From Salipaludibacillus keqinensis (GTDB lineage Bacteria > Bacillota > Bacilli > Bacillales > Salisediminibacteriaceae): a DNA stretch of 64,000 bases. Under the pieces are notes generated by a model. The model ran no database searches. It worked only from the letters and a program-made list of their open reading frames with translations, and had not been told where the DNA came from. Positions within the stretch are counted from its first letter, which is position 1. Each line of letters begins with the position of its first letter. Location of the stretch: the NCBI RefSeq assembly GCF_003226325.1, contig NZ_PDOD01000001.1, forward strand, positions 992,001 through 1,056,000, read 5' to 3'. Shown piece after piece: positions 1 through 7,957 of the stretch. The position numbers and the translations under genes are program-made.

Positions 1-30
1 TTAAGGATTTGTGAATAATTGTTCTTAAAG

Positions 31-54
31 TAACGGGGAGCAATCGTTGAAGAA
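31..54 (+). repeat. Array repeat, half-site copy
   Basis: Carries TAACGGGGAGCAATCGTTGA, the same core as at 586-608 downstream of the next gene. It lies just upstream of the first gene and is the first of a family found between almost all genes up to about 9.9 kb. Confidence 0.75.
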
Positions 55-98
55 TGAAGGATATCATTAAAAGCTAATTAGCTACTCAGGAGGTTATG

Positions 99-572
99 AT
101 GAAAATTATTAGGGATACAGGTAGAAGTTTTGATTTAGAAAATTTTCTTTCTATGTCATTAGTAGCTCATTTATCAACGGTCGCAGAAGATTCGCCAAGA
201 GATTCACCCGTTTGGTTTTATTGGCGAGAAAAAATTATTTGGATAATAGGTACAGCTTCAGATACATTTCCAGATAGAATAAGGAAAAATTCAAAATGCG
301 CTATTGGAATAGTAGATTTCAACCAGCATACTGGTCTTTTTTTACATGCAGGATTTAGAGGGACAGCAACTGTTAAGCCTTTTGACGAGATAATAGCTAA
401 TCAGTTACTTTCTCGTTATTTGGGAACTGTAATCGAAAAATGGGACCCACGTTTTAAAGATTTAGATGATAGTAATGTTTTAATATGCTTTACACCCGAA
501 ACAGTAGTAGTTCGTGACCAATCATATGTCCTTCCTAAAAGTGGCGAAAAGTGCGATTGTTCAAAAGAATAG
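99..572 (+). CDS. Pyridoxamine 5'-phosphate oxidase (PPOX) family protein
   Basis: A small cytoplasmic protein of the split-barrel FMN-binding PPOX fold. The N-terminal strand pattern (LVAHLSTVAEDSPRDSPVWF) and the later FRGTATV segment are typical of the family; the substrate cannot be told. Two ATG codons lie in tandem at 96 and 99; the AGGAGG at 88-93 is better spaced for 99, so that start is chosen. The C-terminus ends in a short CDC-containing tail. The gene sits between two copies of the array repeat (31-54 and 586-608), so it forms a one-gene unit. Seen: fold signature and ribosome site. Inferred: flavin binding. Confidence 0.75.
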   Translation: MKIIRDTGRSFDLENFLSMSLVAHLSTVAEDSPRDSPVWFYWREKIIWIIGTASDTFPDRIRKNSKCAIGIVDFNQHTGLFLHAGFRGTATVKPFDEIIANQLLSRYLGTVIEKWDPRFKDLDDSNVLICFTPETVVVRDQSYVLPKSGEKCDCSKE

Positions 573-585
573 TCGCTTATTGTGC

Positions 586-608
586 TAACGGGGAGCAATC
601 GTTGAAGA
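586..608 (+). repeat. Array repeat, half-site copy
   Basis: CTAACGGGGAGCAATCGTTG starts 14 bases after the stop codon of the PPOX gene, matching the copy at 31-54 almost exactly. Confidence 0.75.
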
Positions 609-704
609 TCCTAGAAGCTGCATATGCTTGCTTTTTTAATTACATAAGAAATGGGGAATGATTTTAAACTGTAGAAGTAGATTCTTAAATAAATCATGCA
701 TACA

Positions 705-746
705 AAAAAGGCAGAGATAAACAATTTGTTTGTCTCTGCCTTTTTT
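705..746. terminator. Strong bidirectional terminator hairpin
   Basis: The stem AAAAAAGGCAGAGA pairs perfectly with its complement at 733-746, separated by a 14-base loop, and both arms end in A or T runs. It closes the PPOX unit. Confidence 0.85.
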
Positions 747-898
747 CTTAGTTATATTATAGCATAATTTTACATGAAATTTCAGGCTGTTATTATAAGA
801 TTCTAAATATTACCATAAGGGAGTGACTTGGTATATGAAGGAGTTTAGTAATACAAGAGTTCGTAAAAACAATAGTCTATTGCAAGGAGGATTATAAT

Positions 899-1261
899 AT
901 GCAACTTTATAGGTTCGATAATGAAATTGGAAAAAAAGTCACTCATTTTAATTCTCATTTTATAATGTCTCGAATTACAAAAACGGAATCAGCTGCTCAA
1001 ATTAGTTGCATGTATTTAGAGCCTGACGGAGTTATTGGCTTTCATAAAACGGTAGTTCCTCAATTACTTATTATTGTTACTGGTGAAGGCTGGGTACGGA
1101 ATGATGATATGTCAGAAATAAGTGTTAAAGCAGGTGATGCTGTCTATTGGGAGGAAGGTGAAGGACACGAAACTTTCACTAATTCAGGGCTTACTGCAAT
1201 AGTAGTAGAATCAGAAGAACTAAATCCATCTGATTTCATGCCTCAGAAAGAGTTGAACTAA
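899..1261 (+). CDS. Cupin-domain protein
   Basis: A 120-aa single-domain beta-barrel protein. The centre reads PDGVIGFHKTVVPQLLIIV, followed by GEGWVR and AGDAVYWEEGEGHET, the usual cupin layout of motif 1, turn and motif 2. The metal-ligand histidines are only partly conserved (FHKT, GHET), so metal binding and any enzyme activity are uncertain. A good ribosome site (AAGGAGGAT) lies 8 bases before the ATG. Downstream it is followed by an array repeat at 1275-1300. It could be a small-molecule sensor or an isomerase-type cupin; nothing nearby decides this. Confidence 0.75.
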   Translation: MQLYRFDNEIGKKVTHFNSHFIMSRITKTESAAQISCMYLEPDGVIGFHKTVVPQLLIIVTGEGWVRNDDMSEISVKAGDAVYWEEGEGHETFTNSGLTAIVVESEELNPSDFMPQKELN

Positions 1262-1274
1262 ATTCACATTTCCA

Positions 1275-1300
1275 GGAACGGGAGCATTACTAAACCAGAG
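1275..1300 (+). repeat. Array repeat, half-site copy
   Basis: GGAACGGGAGCATTACTAAA follows the cupin stop by 14 bases and belongs to the same family as 31-54. Confidence 0.6.
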
Positions 1301-1348
1301 CAGTACACTTTTGTTTCAGAATAGAATGTTATTAGGGAAGGGGCTTGA

Positions 1349-1873
1349 ATGTTAGGAGTAAATAAAGGAGAAGTCAAGTTGGTAACTCATTCGTCAAACT
1401 GGAAAGAACTATTTGCCGAAGAGAAAGAAATGTTACAATCCATCATTGGAGAAAACATAAAAGGTATTCAACATTTTGGAAGTACAGCTATTGAAGGCAT
1501 TAACGCTAAACCTATTATCGACATACTCGTTGGAGTGGAGTCTATAGATAAAGTTGAGAAATTCGATAAAGAGAGATTAAAAGAAAATGGATATTACCAT
1601 TTATCGAAAGTGCGTCTTGAAGGAAAAGTAGTTTTTGCTAAATTCTCTAACTTAGAAAACCTAACTAAGACACATATCATGCACATAGTTGAACATAACG
1701 GAACATGGTGGAAAGAGCATACTTTTTTTAGAGATTATCTAAATGATAATCCCAATAAAGCAAGAGAATATGAAGCATTAAAAAAGAGTTTGGCATTAAA
1801 ATATCCTAAGGATGAACGTACCTACACCGATGAAAAGAAGAAGTTTGTTGATGATATACTAGGTAGATTATAA
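1349..1873 (+). CDS. GrpB family protein (UPF0157, nucleotidyltransferase fold)
   Basis: A 174-aa member of the GrpB/UPF0157 family, a compact nucleotidyltransferase-fold group whose substrate is unknown. The family signature is clear: HFGSTAIEG followed by AKPIIDILVGV (about residues 49-72), with the acidic residue pair in the second motif. A C-terminal HIMHIVEH segment and WWKEHTFFRDYL are also usual. GAAGGGG upstream of the ATG is a fair ribosome site. It is an isolated unit flanked by array repeats. In Bacillaceae such genes are often near acetyltransferase and phosphotransferase accessory genes, as here. Confidence 0.85.
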   Translation: MLGVNKGEVKLVTHSSNWKELFAEEKEMLQSIIGENIKGIQHFGSTAIEGINAKPIIDILVGVESIDKVEKFDKERLKENGYYHLSKVRLEGKVVFAKFSNLENLTKTHIMHIVEHNGTWWKEHTFFRDYLNDNPNKAREYEALKKSLALKYPKDERTYTDEKKKFVDDILGRL

Positions 1874-1890
1874 ACTTTCTTCTTCAACAA

Positions 1891-1950
1891 ACGAAGAGCA
1901 ATAGTGGAATATACTGTTGCTCCTGTTGTGGTGCTAAAGGGGAGATTAAT
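1891..1950 (+). repeat. Array repeat: hairpin plus half-site
   Basis: A hairpin (GAGCAATAG at about 1896 pairing with TTGCTC around 1918) is followed by a half-site GTGCTAAAGGGGAG at 1931-1944. This two-part layout recurs between genes in this region. The duplicated unit 1948-2205 begins immediately after it. Confidence 0.65.
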
Positions 1951-1986
1951 ACAACAAGAGTTCCCCGAGCATATGGAGTTGGAAAA

Positions 1987-2187
1987 TTGAACTCAAGCGA
2001 AAAAAGTACCACATTATTTTTAATTCTCGTTGGAATATTATTTGTGTTTTCTATCCTATCAATCGTGTTTTCTTTCGATAGTCTTATAAAAGACATCGTT
2101 TACTCTGTGGGGTTTTTCATTGCAATCATTTTAAGAATATATTATAGAAAACAAGCAAAACAAGAACGTGAACAAAATATAGAATAG
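1987..2187 (+). CDS. Small two-helix membrane protein, copy A
   Basis: A 66-aa protein with a TTG start preceded by GGAG, two hydrophobic helices (about residues 9-27 and 35-50) and a basic tail (YYRKQAKQERE). It is nearly identical to the protein at 6894-7094; only a few residues differ (E5/G5, S7/R7, L10/I10, R50/S50, I65/K65). The matching DNA runs from about 1948 to 2205. No function is recognised; topology suggests both ends on the same side. The unit is bounded by array repeats at 1891-1950 and 2203-2320, so it looks like a duplicated one-gene unit. Confidence 0.65.
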   Translation: MNSSEKSTTLFLILVGILFVFSILSIVFSFDSLIKDIVYSVGFFIAIILRIYYRKQAKQEREQNIE

Positions 2188-2202
2188 GATTGAAATACTC
2201 AA

Positions 2203-2320
2203 CTAACGGAAGCATTTCTTTAAAAAGGGATGCTCTTTTTTTATCCAATTAAAAGGAAATAAATGTTAAGATAAATTAAAAGATGAATGTTCTTCAAGTA
2301 TTGGGGAGGATTGTTGAAGA
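2203..2320 (+). repeat. Array repeat: hairpin, conserved tail and half-site
   Basis: CTAACGGAAGCATTTCTTT forms a stem with GGGATGCT and is followed by a T run, so it can also terminate transcription. The next 35 bases (2238-2272) are nearly identical to those after the hairpins at 6403 and 16349. A half-site TTGGGGAGGATTGTTGAAGA follows at 2301-2320. Confidence 0.8.
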
Positions 2321-2347
2321 AGGTCTTATTTTAGAATGGAGATAAAA

Positions 2348-2713
2348 ATGAACATCAAAGAGATAATTAAAGAACTGATTCACAATAATATAATTCAATC
2401 GAGAACCACAGAATATGAGAAATTAAATGGAGGTACTGTAAGTGAATTGTACCTTCTTCATAACTGTGATGGTACTAAGTTTGTCGTTAAGTTAAATGAA
2501 AAACAGATTTTAAAATCAGAGGTGTATTTTCTTGATTTCTACAAGAACTTAAACCTGTTACCTAATCTTCTCTTTGTTGAGCAATCATATAATTATATAG
2601 TCTATTCATTCATTTCTGGTACAACAAACTTTACAGTAAAAAATAAACAGGAAATGCTTAAAATCCTTCGTCTCTATCCTTACAACCTATTAAGTCATCT
2701 AACGCATCCGTAA
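2348..2713 (+). pseudogene. Truncated aminoglycoside phosphotransferase-like gene
   Basis: Only the N-terminal lobe of an APH/kinase-like protein is present: a glycine-rich turn (LNGGTVSELYLL), the lysine strand (FVVKLN) and a hinge-like segment (YNYIVYSFISG). The catalytic HxDxxxxN loop and DFG-equivalent are absent. After about position 2660 the frame reads into DNA that is the antisense of the next gene, a nucleotidyltransferase that is itself cut short. The two genes therefore meet tail to tail at a recombination junction. The start at 2348 has GGAGA five bases upstream. It is most likely inactive. Confidence 0.7.
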
Positions 2714-3152
2714 TAAAATATCTTTTCATATCAATCGTCTGTTTCGACCATTTTTCAGGTACTTGTTCTAATAACTCTTTTGCTTCTTTTTTTATTTCTT
2801 TCAATATACCTTTATCTTTTAAAATCTTTCCTTCGCTTACCATTCTTGGCATACAAGGTCTTGCTTCTTTACAATCACTTTCAAAAAAGAAGCGATACGA
2901 CGATAAATTGTGTGCGAATAGTTCAATATTCCATCCAAATTCAATGAGCGATTCACGATAAGAAGAGTTTAAACTTTCATCAAAAATTACAATATCTAAA
3001 TCAGATGTTTCCGTTGCTTGCCCACGAACAACATTTCCAGCTAAAATAGCTCCCTGACAATTCAACGTATCGATAGCACAAGAAGTTGTCGTAACTCTTT
3101 TCCAGTAAAGGGAAGGATGCTTTAATAAGGAGAGACCATTTTTATTTAACAA
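2658..3152 (-). pseudogene. Truncated nucleotidyltransferase-domain gene
   Basis: The protein has a DNA polymerase beta-like nucleotidyltransferase motif, AGNVVRGQATETSDLDIVIF, with the catalytic DLD pair, so it resembles small antibiotic or small-molecule nucleotidyltransferases. It is 164 aa, shorter than usual, and stops at 2658 right at the junction with the truncated phosphotransferase. The apparent TTG start at 3152 has no convincing ribosome site, so the 5' end is also doubtful. It is the only minus-strand gene in the 0-10 kb array apart from a remnant near 10.1 kb. Confidence 0.6.
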
Positions 3153-3203
3153 GCTTTAGCGTTAGTACTTTAATAAGGCAGTCTAAGAATGAGGTATGGA
3201 TAA

Positions 3204-3737
3204 ATGTTACTAAAGCGGATTTGTAAATTATTTTGTTTTACTTTAATAATCTTGTTAATGACGGCTTGTAGTTCAGAAAGTAGAGAAGAGGCTATGAGGG
3301 CAATTGAGTCTACGAATTTATCTAATGAAAGCATTGATGATATCAAAGTAGGTATGTCAATCAACGATAAATCTTTTATAACGAAACATGGATATTTTGA
3401 ACCCTATCCTAATAATGAACACTATGCTACACAAAGAAATTATGACCAATATTGGAACAAAGATTATATTGTAAGTGTTGATAGACAAACACAGGAAATT
3501 TTACAAGTCGGAGTTCTTGAAGAGAACAATACATCTTCAACTGCAATGGAAATAAAAAGAGGCTTTCCTATCGATAAAGTTATAACAGCTTATGGTGAGA
3601 ATTATTTTACTTATGAAGATAAAGAGCAAACGATTTATATAATAGGGTATGTAGACCATCAAAATAATTTAGAATTATCTTTTGTACACTTTGATGATAA
3701 AGTTACAGGCATCAATATTGGATATGCTTTTGACTAG
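3204..3737 (+). CDS. Hypothetical lipoprotein
   Basis: A 177-aa secreted lipoprotein: positive start (MLLKRICK), hydrophobic segment and lipobox LMTAC with the lipidated cysteine near residue 22. The mature part has two similar halves, each with a G-x-x-I-x-K stretch (DIKVGMSINDKSF and IKRGFPIDKVITAYG), suggesting a duplicated small domain as in some Bacillus lipoproteins of unknown role. It should sit on the outer face of the membrane. The ribosome site is weak (GAATGAGG). It is followed by an array repeat at 3761-3834. Confidence 0.65.
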   Translation: MLLKRICKLFCFTLIILLMTACSSESREEAMRAIESTNLSNESIDDIKVGMSINDKSFITKHGYFEPYPNNEHYATQRNYDQYWNKDYIVSVDRQTQEILQVGVLEENNTSSTAMEIKRGFPIDKVITAYGENYFTYEDKEQTIYIIGYVDHQNNLELSFVHFDDKVTGINIGYAFD

Positions 3738-3760
3738 AAATAAATTTGAAAGGACTTATT

Positions 3761-3834
3761 AAAGTAACGAGAGCGATAGAAAAAGTAGCTATCGTTGCTC
3801 TTATATCAGTAAAGGGAAGTTTACTAGAAGTAGA
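3761..3834 (+). repeat. Array repeat: hairpin plus half-site
   Basis: AGTAACGAGAGCGATAG pairs with CTATCGTTGCTC across a short A-rich loop, giving a clear hairpin; a half-site CAGTAAAGGGAAG follows at 3807. Confidence 0.75.
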
Positions 3835-3877
3835 AATGTTATATAAAACGTAATAATTGAATTTTAGGGGTGTAATT

Positions 3878-4516
3878 ATGAAAGAAACCTATCGATTTAA
3901 AAACACGATTGAAACGGAAAAACAATTAAGGCAAATGATTGGTTTTCCAAGTGAGTTAGTAAATAAAAAAGTCATTTCATACCTTGATCACAATTGCCTA
4001 GAGTTTATTTCTAAATCACCATTTTTGGTCATATCAACTTCTGATGAATTTGGTTTTTGTGATGTTTCTCCAAGAGGTGATAAGACAGGTTTTGTTCAAG
4101 TAATAAGTAAAAAGCAATTAGTCATACCCGAAAGACCTGGAAATAAAAGAATAGATTCCATGCGAAATATTTTAGCGAACCCAAGAGTAGGTCTTCTCTT
4201 TTTTATACCTGGACTGGGTGAAACGTTAAGAGTGAACGGGAATGCCACATTAGTAACCGATGAAGAATTACTTGATAAGATGGCGTTTAAAGGGAAAAAG
4301 CCACTTTTAGGTATAGGAGTAGAGGTGGAGGAGTGTTTTATTCATTGTGCAAAAGCATTTAAACGTTCTGGATTATGGGAACCTACCTCTTGGATGGCCG
4401 AATCATTATTACCATCTGCTTCTAAAATATTATTTGAACACGCCAAGCTTCCTGATACAAGTGTGGAGTCTATTCAGGAAAGACTTGAAGAAAGTTATTC
4501 TAAAAAGCTTTATTAA
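3878..4516 (+). CDS. PPOX-type flavoprotein, MSMEG_1061-like
   Basis: A 212-aa flavin-dependent oxidoreductase-fold protein. The segments VISTSDEFGFCDVSPRGD, PERPGNKRIDSMRNILANP and GLLFFIPGLGETLRVNG match the MSMEG_1061 subgroup of the pyridoxamine phosphate oxidase superfamily, which probably binds FMN; substrates are unknown. The ATG at 3878 is chosen because AGGGGTG lies 7 bases before it; an upstream TTG at 3857 has none. It is unrelated in sequence to the smaller PPOX gene at 99-572. Flanked by array repeats or by the next gene after a 41-bp gap. Confidence 0.8.
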   Translation: MKETYRFKNTIETEKQLRQMIGFPSELVNKKVISYLDHNCLEFISKSPFLVISTSDEFGFCDVSPRGDKTGFVQVISKKQLVIPERPGNKRIDSMRNILANPRVGLLFFIPGLGETLRVNGNATLVTDEELLDKMAFKGKKPLLGIGVEVEECFIHCAKAFKRSGLWEPTSWMAESLLPSASKILFEHAKLPDTSVESIQERLEESYSKKLY

Positions 4517-4557
4517 ATTCCCTCAGTGTGATTGATGAAAAGAGAGGAACAGAAAAA

Positions 4558-5283
4558 ATGGCAAAAGAGATGTTGATACAAATAAGCAATTGTAAACTGT
4601 ATGCTAAATTAGTTGGTGAAAATAATGGAAAACCAACTATTGTAATGGAAGCTGGATATGGGGATTATTCAAAGGGGTGGGATTCAGTTATATCAGAAAT
4701 ATCAATGCTCTCTAATGTTCTAATTTATGATAGAGCAGGACTTGGAAAGAGTGAGTCAAGTTCTAACTCAAGAACAAGCAGTGAGATGATTATGGAGTTA
4801 AAAAAACTTCTTACTGAAGCGAAGATAGAACCACCATACATATTAGTAGGTCATTCTTTTGGAGGAGTTAATACACGATTGTATGCAACGGAGTATTCTA
4901 ATGAAGTTTGTGGACTTATCTTGGTTGATTCTACGCCTGAAGATTACAAAGAAAAATTTCTCCCGACCATGCCGAAAGAATTTCAACAAGCATTTAATAA
5001 ACAATTTGTTTACGAAGGAAATTATGAAGAATTTATGGAAAGTTTGAAACAAGTAAAAGAATCAAAAAGACAATTAGATATACCATTAATTGTTCTGTCA
5101 GCTGGGAAAAAAGCTCATTATTCAGAGGAAGCACAAGTGTTATGGAATGAAATGCAGAAAGAGATTTCTAAAATATCATCAAATAATGAGTTCGTAATAG
5201 CTGAAAATAGTACCCATTATATACAGAATGATGAACCAGAAGTCTTAATTGATGCAATAAAAACTTTGATAGATAAAATTTAA
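4558..5283 (+). CDS. Alpha/beta hydrolase
   Basis: A 241-aa cytoplasmic alpha/beta-hydrolase. The nucleophile elbow is GHSFGG (about residue 101), an oxyanion-region stretch is EAGYGDYSKGW, and the likely catalytic histidine lies in ENSTHYIQNDEP near the C-terminus. An acid residue follows strand 6/7 (PLIVLSAGKK). The substrate is not predictable. ATG at 4558 is preferred over 4528 because GAGAGGAAC lies about 8 bases upstream. It follows the PPOX gene closely and may be co-transcribed with it; an array repeat follows at 5370. Confidence 0.8.
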   Translation: MAKEMLIQISNCKLYAKLVGENNGKPTIVMEAGYGDYSKGWDSVISEISMLSNVLIYDRAGLGKSESSSNSRTSSEMIMELKKLLTEAKIEPPYILVGHSFGGVNTRLYATEYSNEVCGLILVDSTPEDYKEKFLPTMPKEFQQAFNKQFVYEGNYEEFMESLKQVKESKRQLDIPLIVLSAGKKAHYSEEAQVLWNEMQKEISKISSNNEFVIAENSTHYIQNDEPEVLIDAIKTLIDKI

Positions 5284-5369
5284 GATTGGATTGTGCAATA
5301 GTGTATATAATTGATTACGTAATTCTGTTATTACTTTATCTTGATTATTTAATATATATGTTTATCGTA

Positions 5370-5437
5370 CTAACGGGAGCGATAAATTTGATCGCCTTTT
5401 CCTGCTGAAGTAACGGAGCAGCTTAGTGGAAGAAGGA
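5370..5437 (+). repeat. Array repeat: hairpin plus half-site
   Basis: CTAACGGGAGCGATAAATTT pairs GCGAT with ATCGC and is followed by TTTT; a second half-site, AAGTAACGGAGCAGCTTAG, starts at 5408. Confidence 0.75.
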
Positions 5438-5472
5438 AATGTAATTACTTATAAATATAGGGGTGAGAGTGT

Positions 5473-6375
5473 GTGAGTAATGCATTAATAAAACAGATTC
5501 CTTTAATAAGTAATAGTAAAGAAGTTATTGAAATTAAAAAGGGTTTTTCCTCAGATGAAAAATATCTAATACATATGCAAGATAACAATAAGCTATTACT
5601 TCGGATGTTTAATTTAGAAGAGTTGGAATTAAAGAAGACAGAATACTCTATTATGGAGAAGATGCAGGATTATCACGTTACTTGTTCACAACCAATTTCA
5701 ATTGGTGAAGTAGGAAATCGGGGGTATATGATCACATCATATATAGAGGGTAAGGATGCTGAGGATGAAATCTTAAAATACTCCGACCAAGAACAATTTA
5801 ATGTTGGTATTGAGGCGGGGAAAGAATTAAGAAAAATGCATCAATTATCTGCTCCAGACCATATCTCTTCTTGGTATTCAAGGAAAGTTGAAAAGCATAG
5901 AAAATATATTAATGCTTATTTAGCATGTGGGGTAAAGATTAAAAATGACCAAAAAATAATTAATTTTATTGATGAGAATATCCATCTAATGAAACAGCGA
6001 CCGAACTTATTTCAACATGACGATTTTCATCTTGGAAACATCATTGTGAATAATAAAAAATTTTCTGGAGTTATAGATTTTAACAGGTATGATTGGGGAG
6101 ATCCTATTCATGAATTTCTAAAGATAGGGATCTTTAGCCGAGGAGTAAGCATTCCTTTTTCAATAGGACAAATTAAAGGTTATTTTAATAATAAAGAACC
6201 AGATGAAGATTTTTGGAGATTGTATTCACTTTATCTGGCAATGTGTGTCTTCTCAACTGTAGTTTGGACTTTAAAAGCTATTCCTAACAATATGAATGAG
6301 ATGTTAGATAAAGTATACATGTATTTAGAAGATCATGATTACTTCGACAGATTAAAACCTAAGTGGTATAAATAG
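5473..6375 (+). CDS. Aminoglycoside phosphotransferase family kinase
   Basis: A complete 300-aa kinase-like phosphotransferase. The catalytic loop is HDDFHLGNIIV (about residue 181) and the metal-binding motif is GVIDFNRYDWGDP, both typical of the APH/choline-kinase superfamily. The nucleotide lysine is probably in LLLRMFNLEE. It phosphorylates a small molecule that could be an antibiotic or a metabolite such as a sugar amine; sequence alone does not decide. The GTG start has GGGGTGAGAG upstream. Unlike the broken relative at 2348, all key motifs are present. It stands alone between array repeats. Confidence 0.8.
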   Translation: MSNALIKQIPLISNSKEVIEIKKGFSSDEKYLIHMQDNNKLLLRMFNLEELELKKTEYSIMEKMQDYHVTCSQPISIGEVGNRGYMITSYIEGKDAEDEILKYSDQEQFNVGIEAGKELRKMHQLSAPDHISSWYSRKVEKHRKYINAYLACGVKIKNDQKIINFIDENIHLMKQRPNLFQHDDFHLGNIIVNNKKFSGVIDFNRYDWGDPIHEFLKIGIFSRGVSIPFSIGQIKGYFNNKEPDEDFWRLYSLYLAMCVFSTVVWTLKAIPNNMNEMLDKVYMYLEDHDYFDRLKPKWYK

Positions 6376-6402
6376 AGTCCAACTTTGTAAATAATTACAC
6401 TT

Positions 6403-6508
6403 CAACAGGACAGCATTTCTTCAACCAGAAATGCTCTTTTTTTATCCAATCAAAAGGAAATAAATGTTAAGATTATATCAGGAGATGGTTGCTCTTCATA
6501 TATTGGGG
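6403..6508 (+). repeat. Array repeat: perfect hairpin, conserved tail and half-site
   Basis: AGCATTTCT pairs with AGAAATGCT around a 6-base loop and is followed by a T run, so it doubles as a terminator. The following 30 bases match 2240-2270 and 16390-16420. A degenerate half-site with TATTGGGG ends it. Confidence 0.8.
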
Positions 6509-6562
6509 TTTAATTCTTACTATTGAAATTGATAATTACAACTACTAGGAAAGGTGATTTCA

Positions 6563-6727
6563 GTGAAAAAAGCTAATAAGTCGTTTCTTTGGACTTTCAT
6601 TTTTATGTTGACTGCATTTATTATTTTTAGTGTTTACACAAATGAAGTTAATTATGGGATGTTATTTATCATTGCAGGGGCAAATATAGGAAATGTATTA
6701 TACTTTTTCTTACATAAAGATGACTAA
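6563..6727 (+). CDS. Small two-helix membrane protein
   Basis: A 54-aa reading frame with GTG start (MKKANKSFLW...), AAAGGTGA 6 bases upstream, two hydrophobic helices and a charged end (HKDD). Not recognised. The good ribosome site, the position between two array units and the balanced topology support a real gene. It may be part of the same family of tiny membrane proteins as 1987, 7202 and 7581, but no sequence match is obvious. Confidence 0.55.
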   Translation: MKKANKSFLWTFIFMLTAFIIFSVYTNEVNYGMLFIIAGANIGNVLYFFLHKDD

Positions 6728-6893
6728 TAATAGATCTTGTTATTTATTTGCGAATGTAAACGTGTATGGGATTTTCAAATAATTGATATTGGGATAATAG
6801 TTGTTAACTCGATAGAGCGAGAAGCACTGGCACTCTTCTACAAACGAGAAGGTAAATACAACAAGAGTTTCCCGAGCATATGGAGGTAAAAAA

Positions 6894-7094
6894 TTGAACT
6901 CAAGCGGAAAAAGAACCACAATATTCTTAATTCTCGTTGGAATATTATTTGTGTTTTCTATCCTATCAATCGTGTTTTCTTTCGATAGTCTTATAAAAGA
7001 CATTGTTTACTCTGTGGGGTTTTTCATTGCAATCATTTTAAGTATATATTATAGAAAACAAGCAAAACAAGAACGTGAACAAAATAAAGAATAG
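6894..7094 (+). CDS. Small two-helix membrane protein, copy B
   Basis: Near-identical twin of the 66-aa protein at 1987-2187, with the same TTG start and a stronger ribosome site (TGGAGG). The matching DNA runs from about 6855 to 7113 and diverges exactly where the array repeat begins (CTAACNGAAG). This shows that a whole unit, with its leader, was copied. Function unknown. Confidence 0.65.
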   Translation: MNSSGKRTTIFLILVGILFVFSILSIVFSFDSLIKDIVYSVGFFIAIILSIYYRKQAKQEREQNKE

Positions 7095-7108
7095 GATTGA
7101 AATACTCA

Positions 7109-7175
7109 TCTAACTGAAGTGATAGTAGAAAAAGCCGTTGGTCCCGTATTGATACTAACGATAAGAGTTGAAGAA
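7109..7175 (+). repeat. Array repeat, degenerate
   Basis: TCTAACTGAAGTGATAGTAG and, 30 bases later, ACTAACGATAAGAGTTGAAG: the two-part layout of the family with more mismatches. Confidence 0.55.
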
Positions 7176-7201
7176 AAAAATATAAATCGAGGAGGGGTTT
7201 G

Positions 7202-7414
7202 ATGAGTAAACAAAACTACTGGTTAATTTTTTTTGCAGGAGTAGCAGTTACTCTTATTATATTGCCATTGCTTTCAGCATTAGGTGTTCCAACGTTTGAC
7301 GATGTATTAGTTTTAATATTTGGTGAAGATAGTATTTTGGCTATTGTCTTTTCATTAGTTATCATTATTATACTTTTATTTTGGATGTTTAAGTCTGCTA
7401 ATCGAAATGCGTAG
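7202..7414 (+). CDS. Small two-helix membrane protein
   Basis: A 70-aa protein with an excellent ribosome site (GAGGAGGGG) before the ATG. Two long hydrophobic helices (about residues 6-27 and 42-62) flank a short acidic loop with FGEDS. Similar anonymous two-helix proteins are common in Bacillus accessory regions; no role is known. It lies between array repeats at 7109 and 7438. Confidence 0.6.
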   Translation: MSKQNYWLIFFAGVAVTLIILPLLSALGVPTFDDVLVLIFGEDSILAIVFSLVIIIILLFWMFKSANRNA

Positions 7415-7437
7415 TCTATCGTTTTCGCATTACTTGA

Positions 7438-7490
7438 TTTAAACGGAAGCAATAGTAGCAGACGAAAAAGTTGCAAATGCAGCTTTTTTT
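7438..7490 (+). repeat. Array repeat with terminator-like end
   Basis: TTAAACGGAAGCAATAGTAGC followed by GCAAATGCAGC and a T run. It follows the preceding stop codon by 24 bases. Confidence 0.55.
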
Positions 7491-7580
7491 TATGATTAAT
7501 TATCGAGAATAATGTTAACTTTATAATATTTTGTGTTAACATTAAATTGGAAAATTAATTACTTTTTGGGGGCTTGTAAA

Positions 7581-7769
7581 TTGAATAACAAAAACCGAAC
7601 CATTATTACACTTGTATGTAGTTTACTAATTCTTGCTGTTGGAATGTTTAAAATACTTACTGAATTATTACCTTCTATGTCTTTATTTGTTGCATATATT
7701 TTTGTGATCACAGGGTTGATTGGAGTCGTGGCAAATGGAATGACTTTAAGAAAGTTACAAACGAATTAA
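7581..7769 (+). CDS. Small two-helix membrane protein
   Basis: A 62-aa protein with two predicted membrane helices (ITLVCSLLILAVGMFKIL and LFVAYIFVITGLIGVVA) and a basic tail. The TTG at 7581 is chosen because GGGGG lies 8 bases upstream; an in-frame upstream start at 7533 has no ribosome site. Not recognised. Confidence 0.5.
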   Translation: MNNKNRTIITLVCSLLILAVGMFKILTELLPSMSLFVAYIFVITGLIGVVANGMTLRKLQTN

Positions 7770-7814
7770 CATCATGAAATTACGGTTCAAAAAGAAGAAT
7801 GGTTTCTCTTTTTG

Positions 7815-7840
7815 CACAGAACGGGAGCAATACTTTAAGA
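7815..7840 (+). repeat. Array repeat, half-site copy
   Basis: CAGAACGGGAGCAATACTTT, close to the copies at 31 and 1275. Confidence 0.6.
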
Positions 7841-7957
7841 AGTCTAAGGTACTGTAGTCACGAAAAGGGAGAAAAGTTAAGCAGTTATGAACGCTATTAT
7901 TAATATATCAAAGGAAATGTATATTAAATAAATTAAAAACATTAAGGTGTGAAAAGA

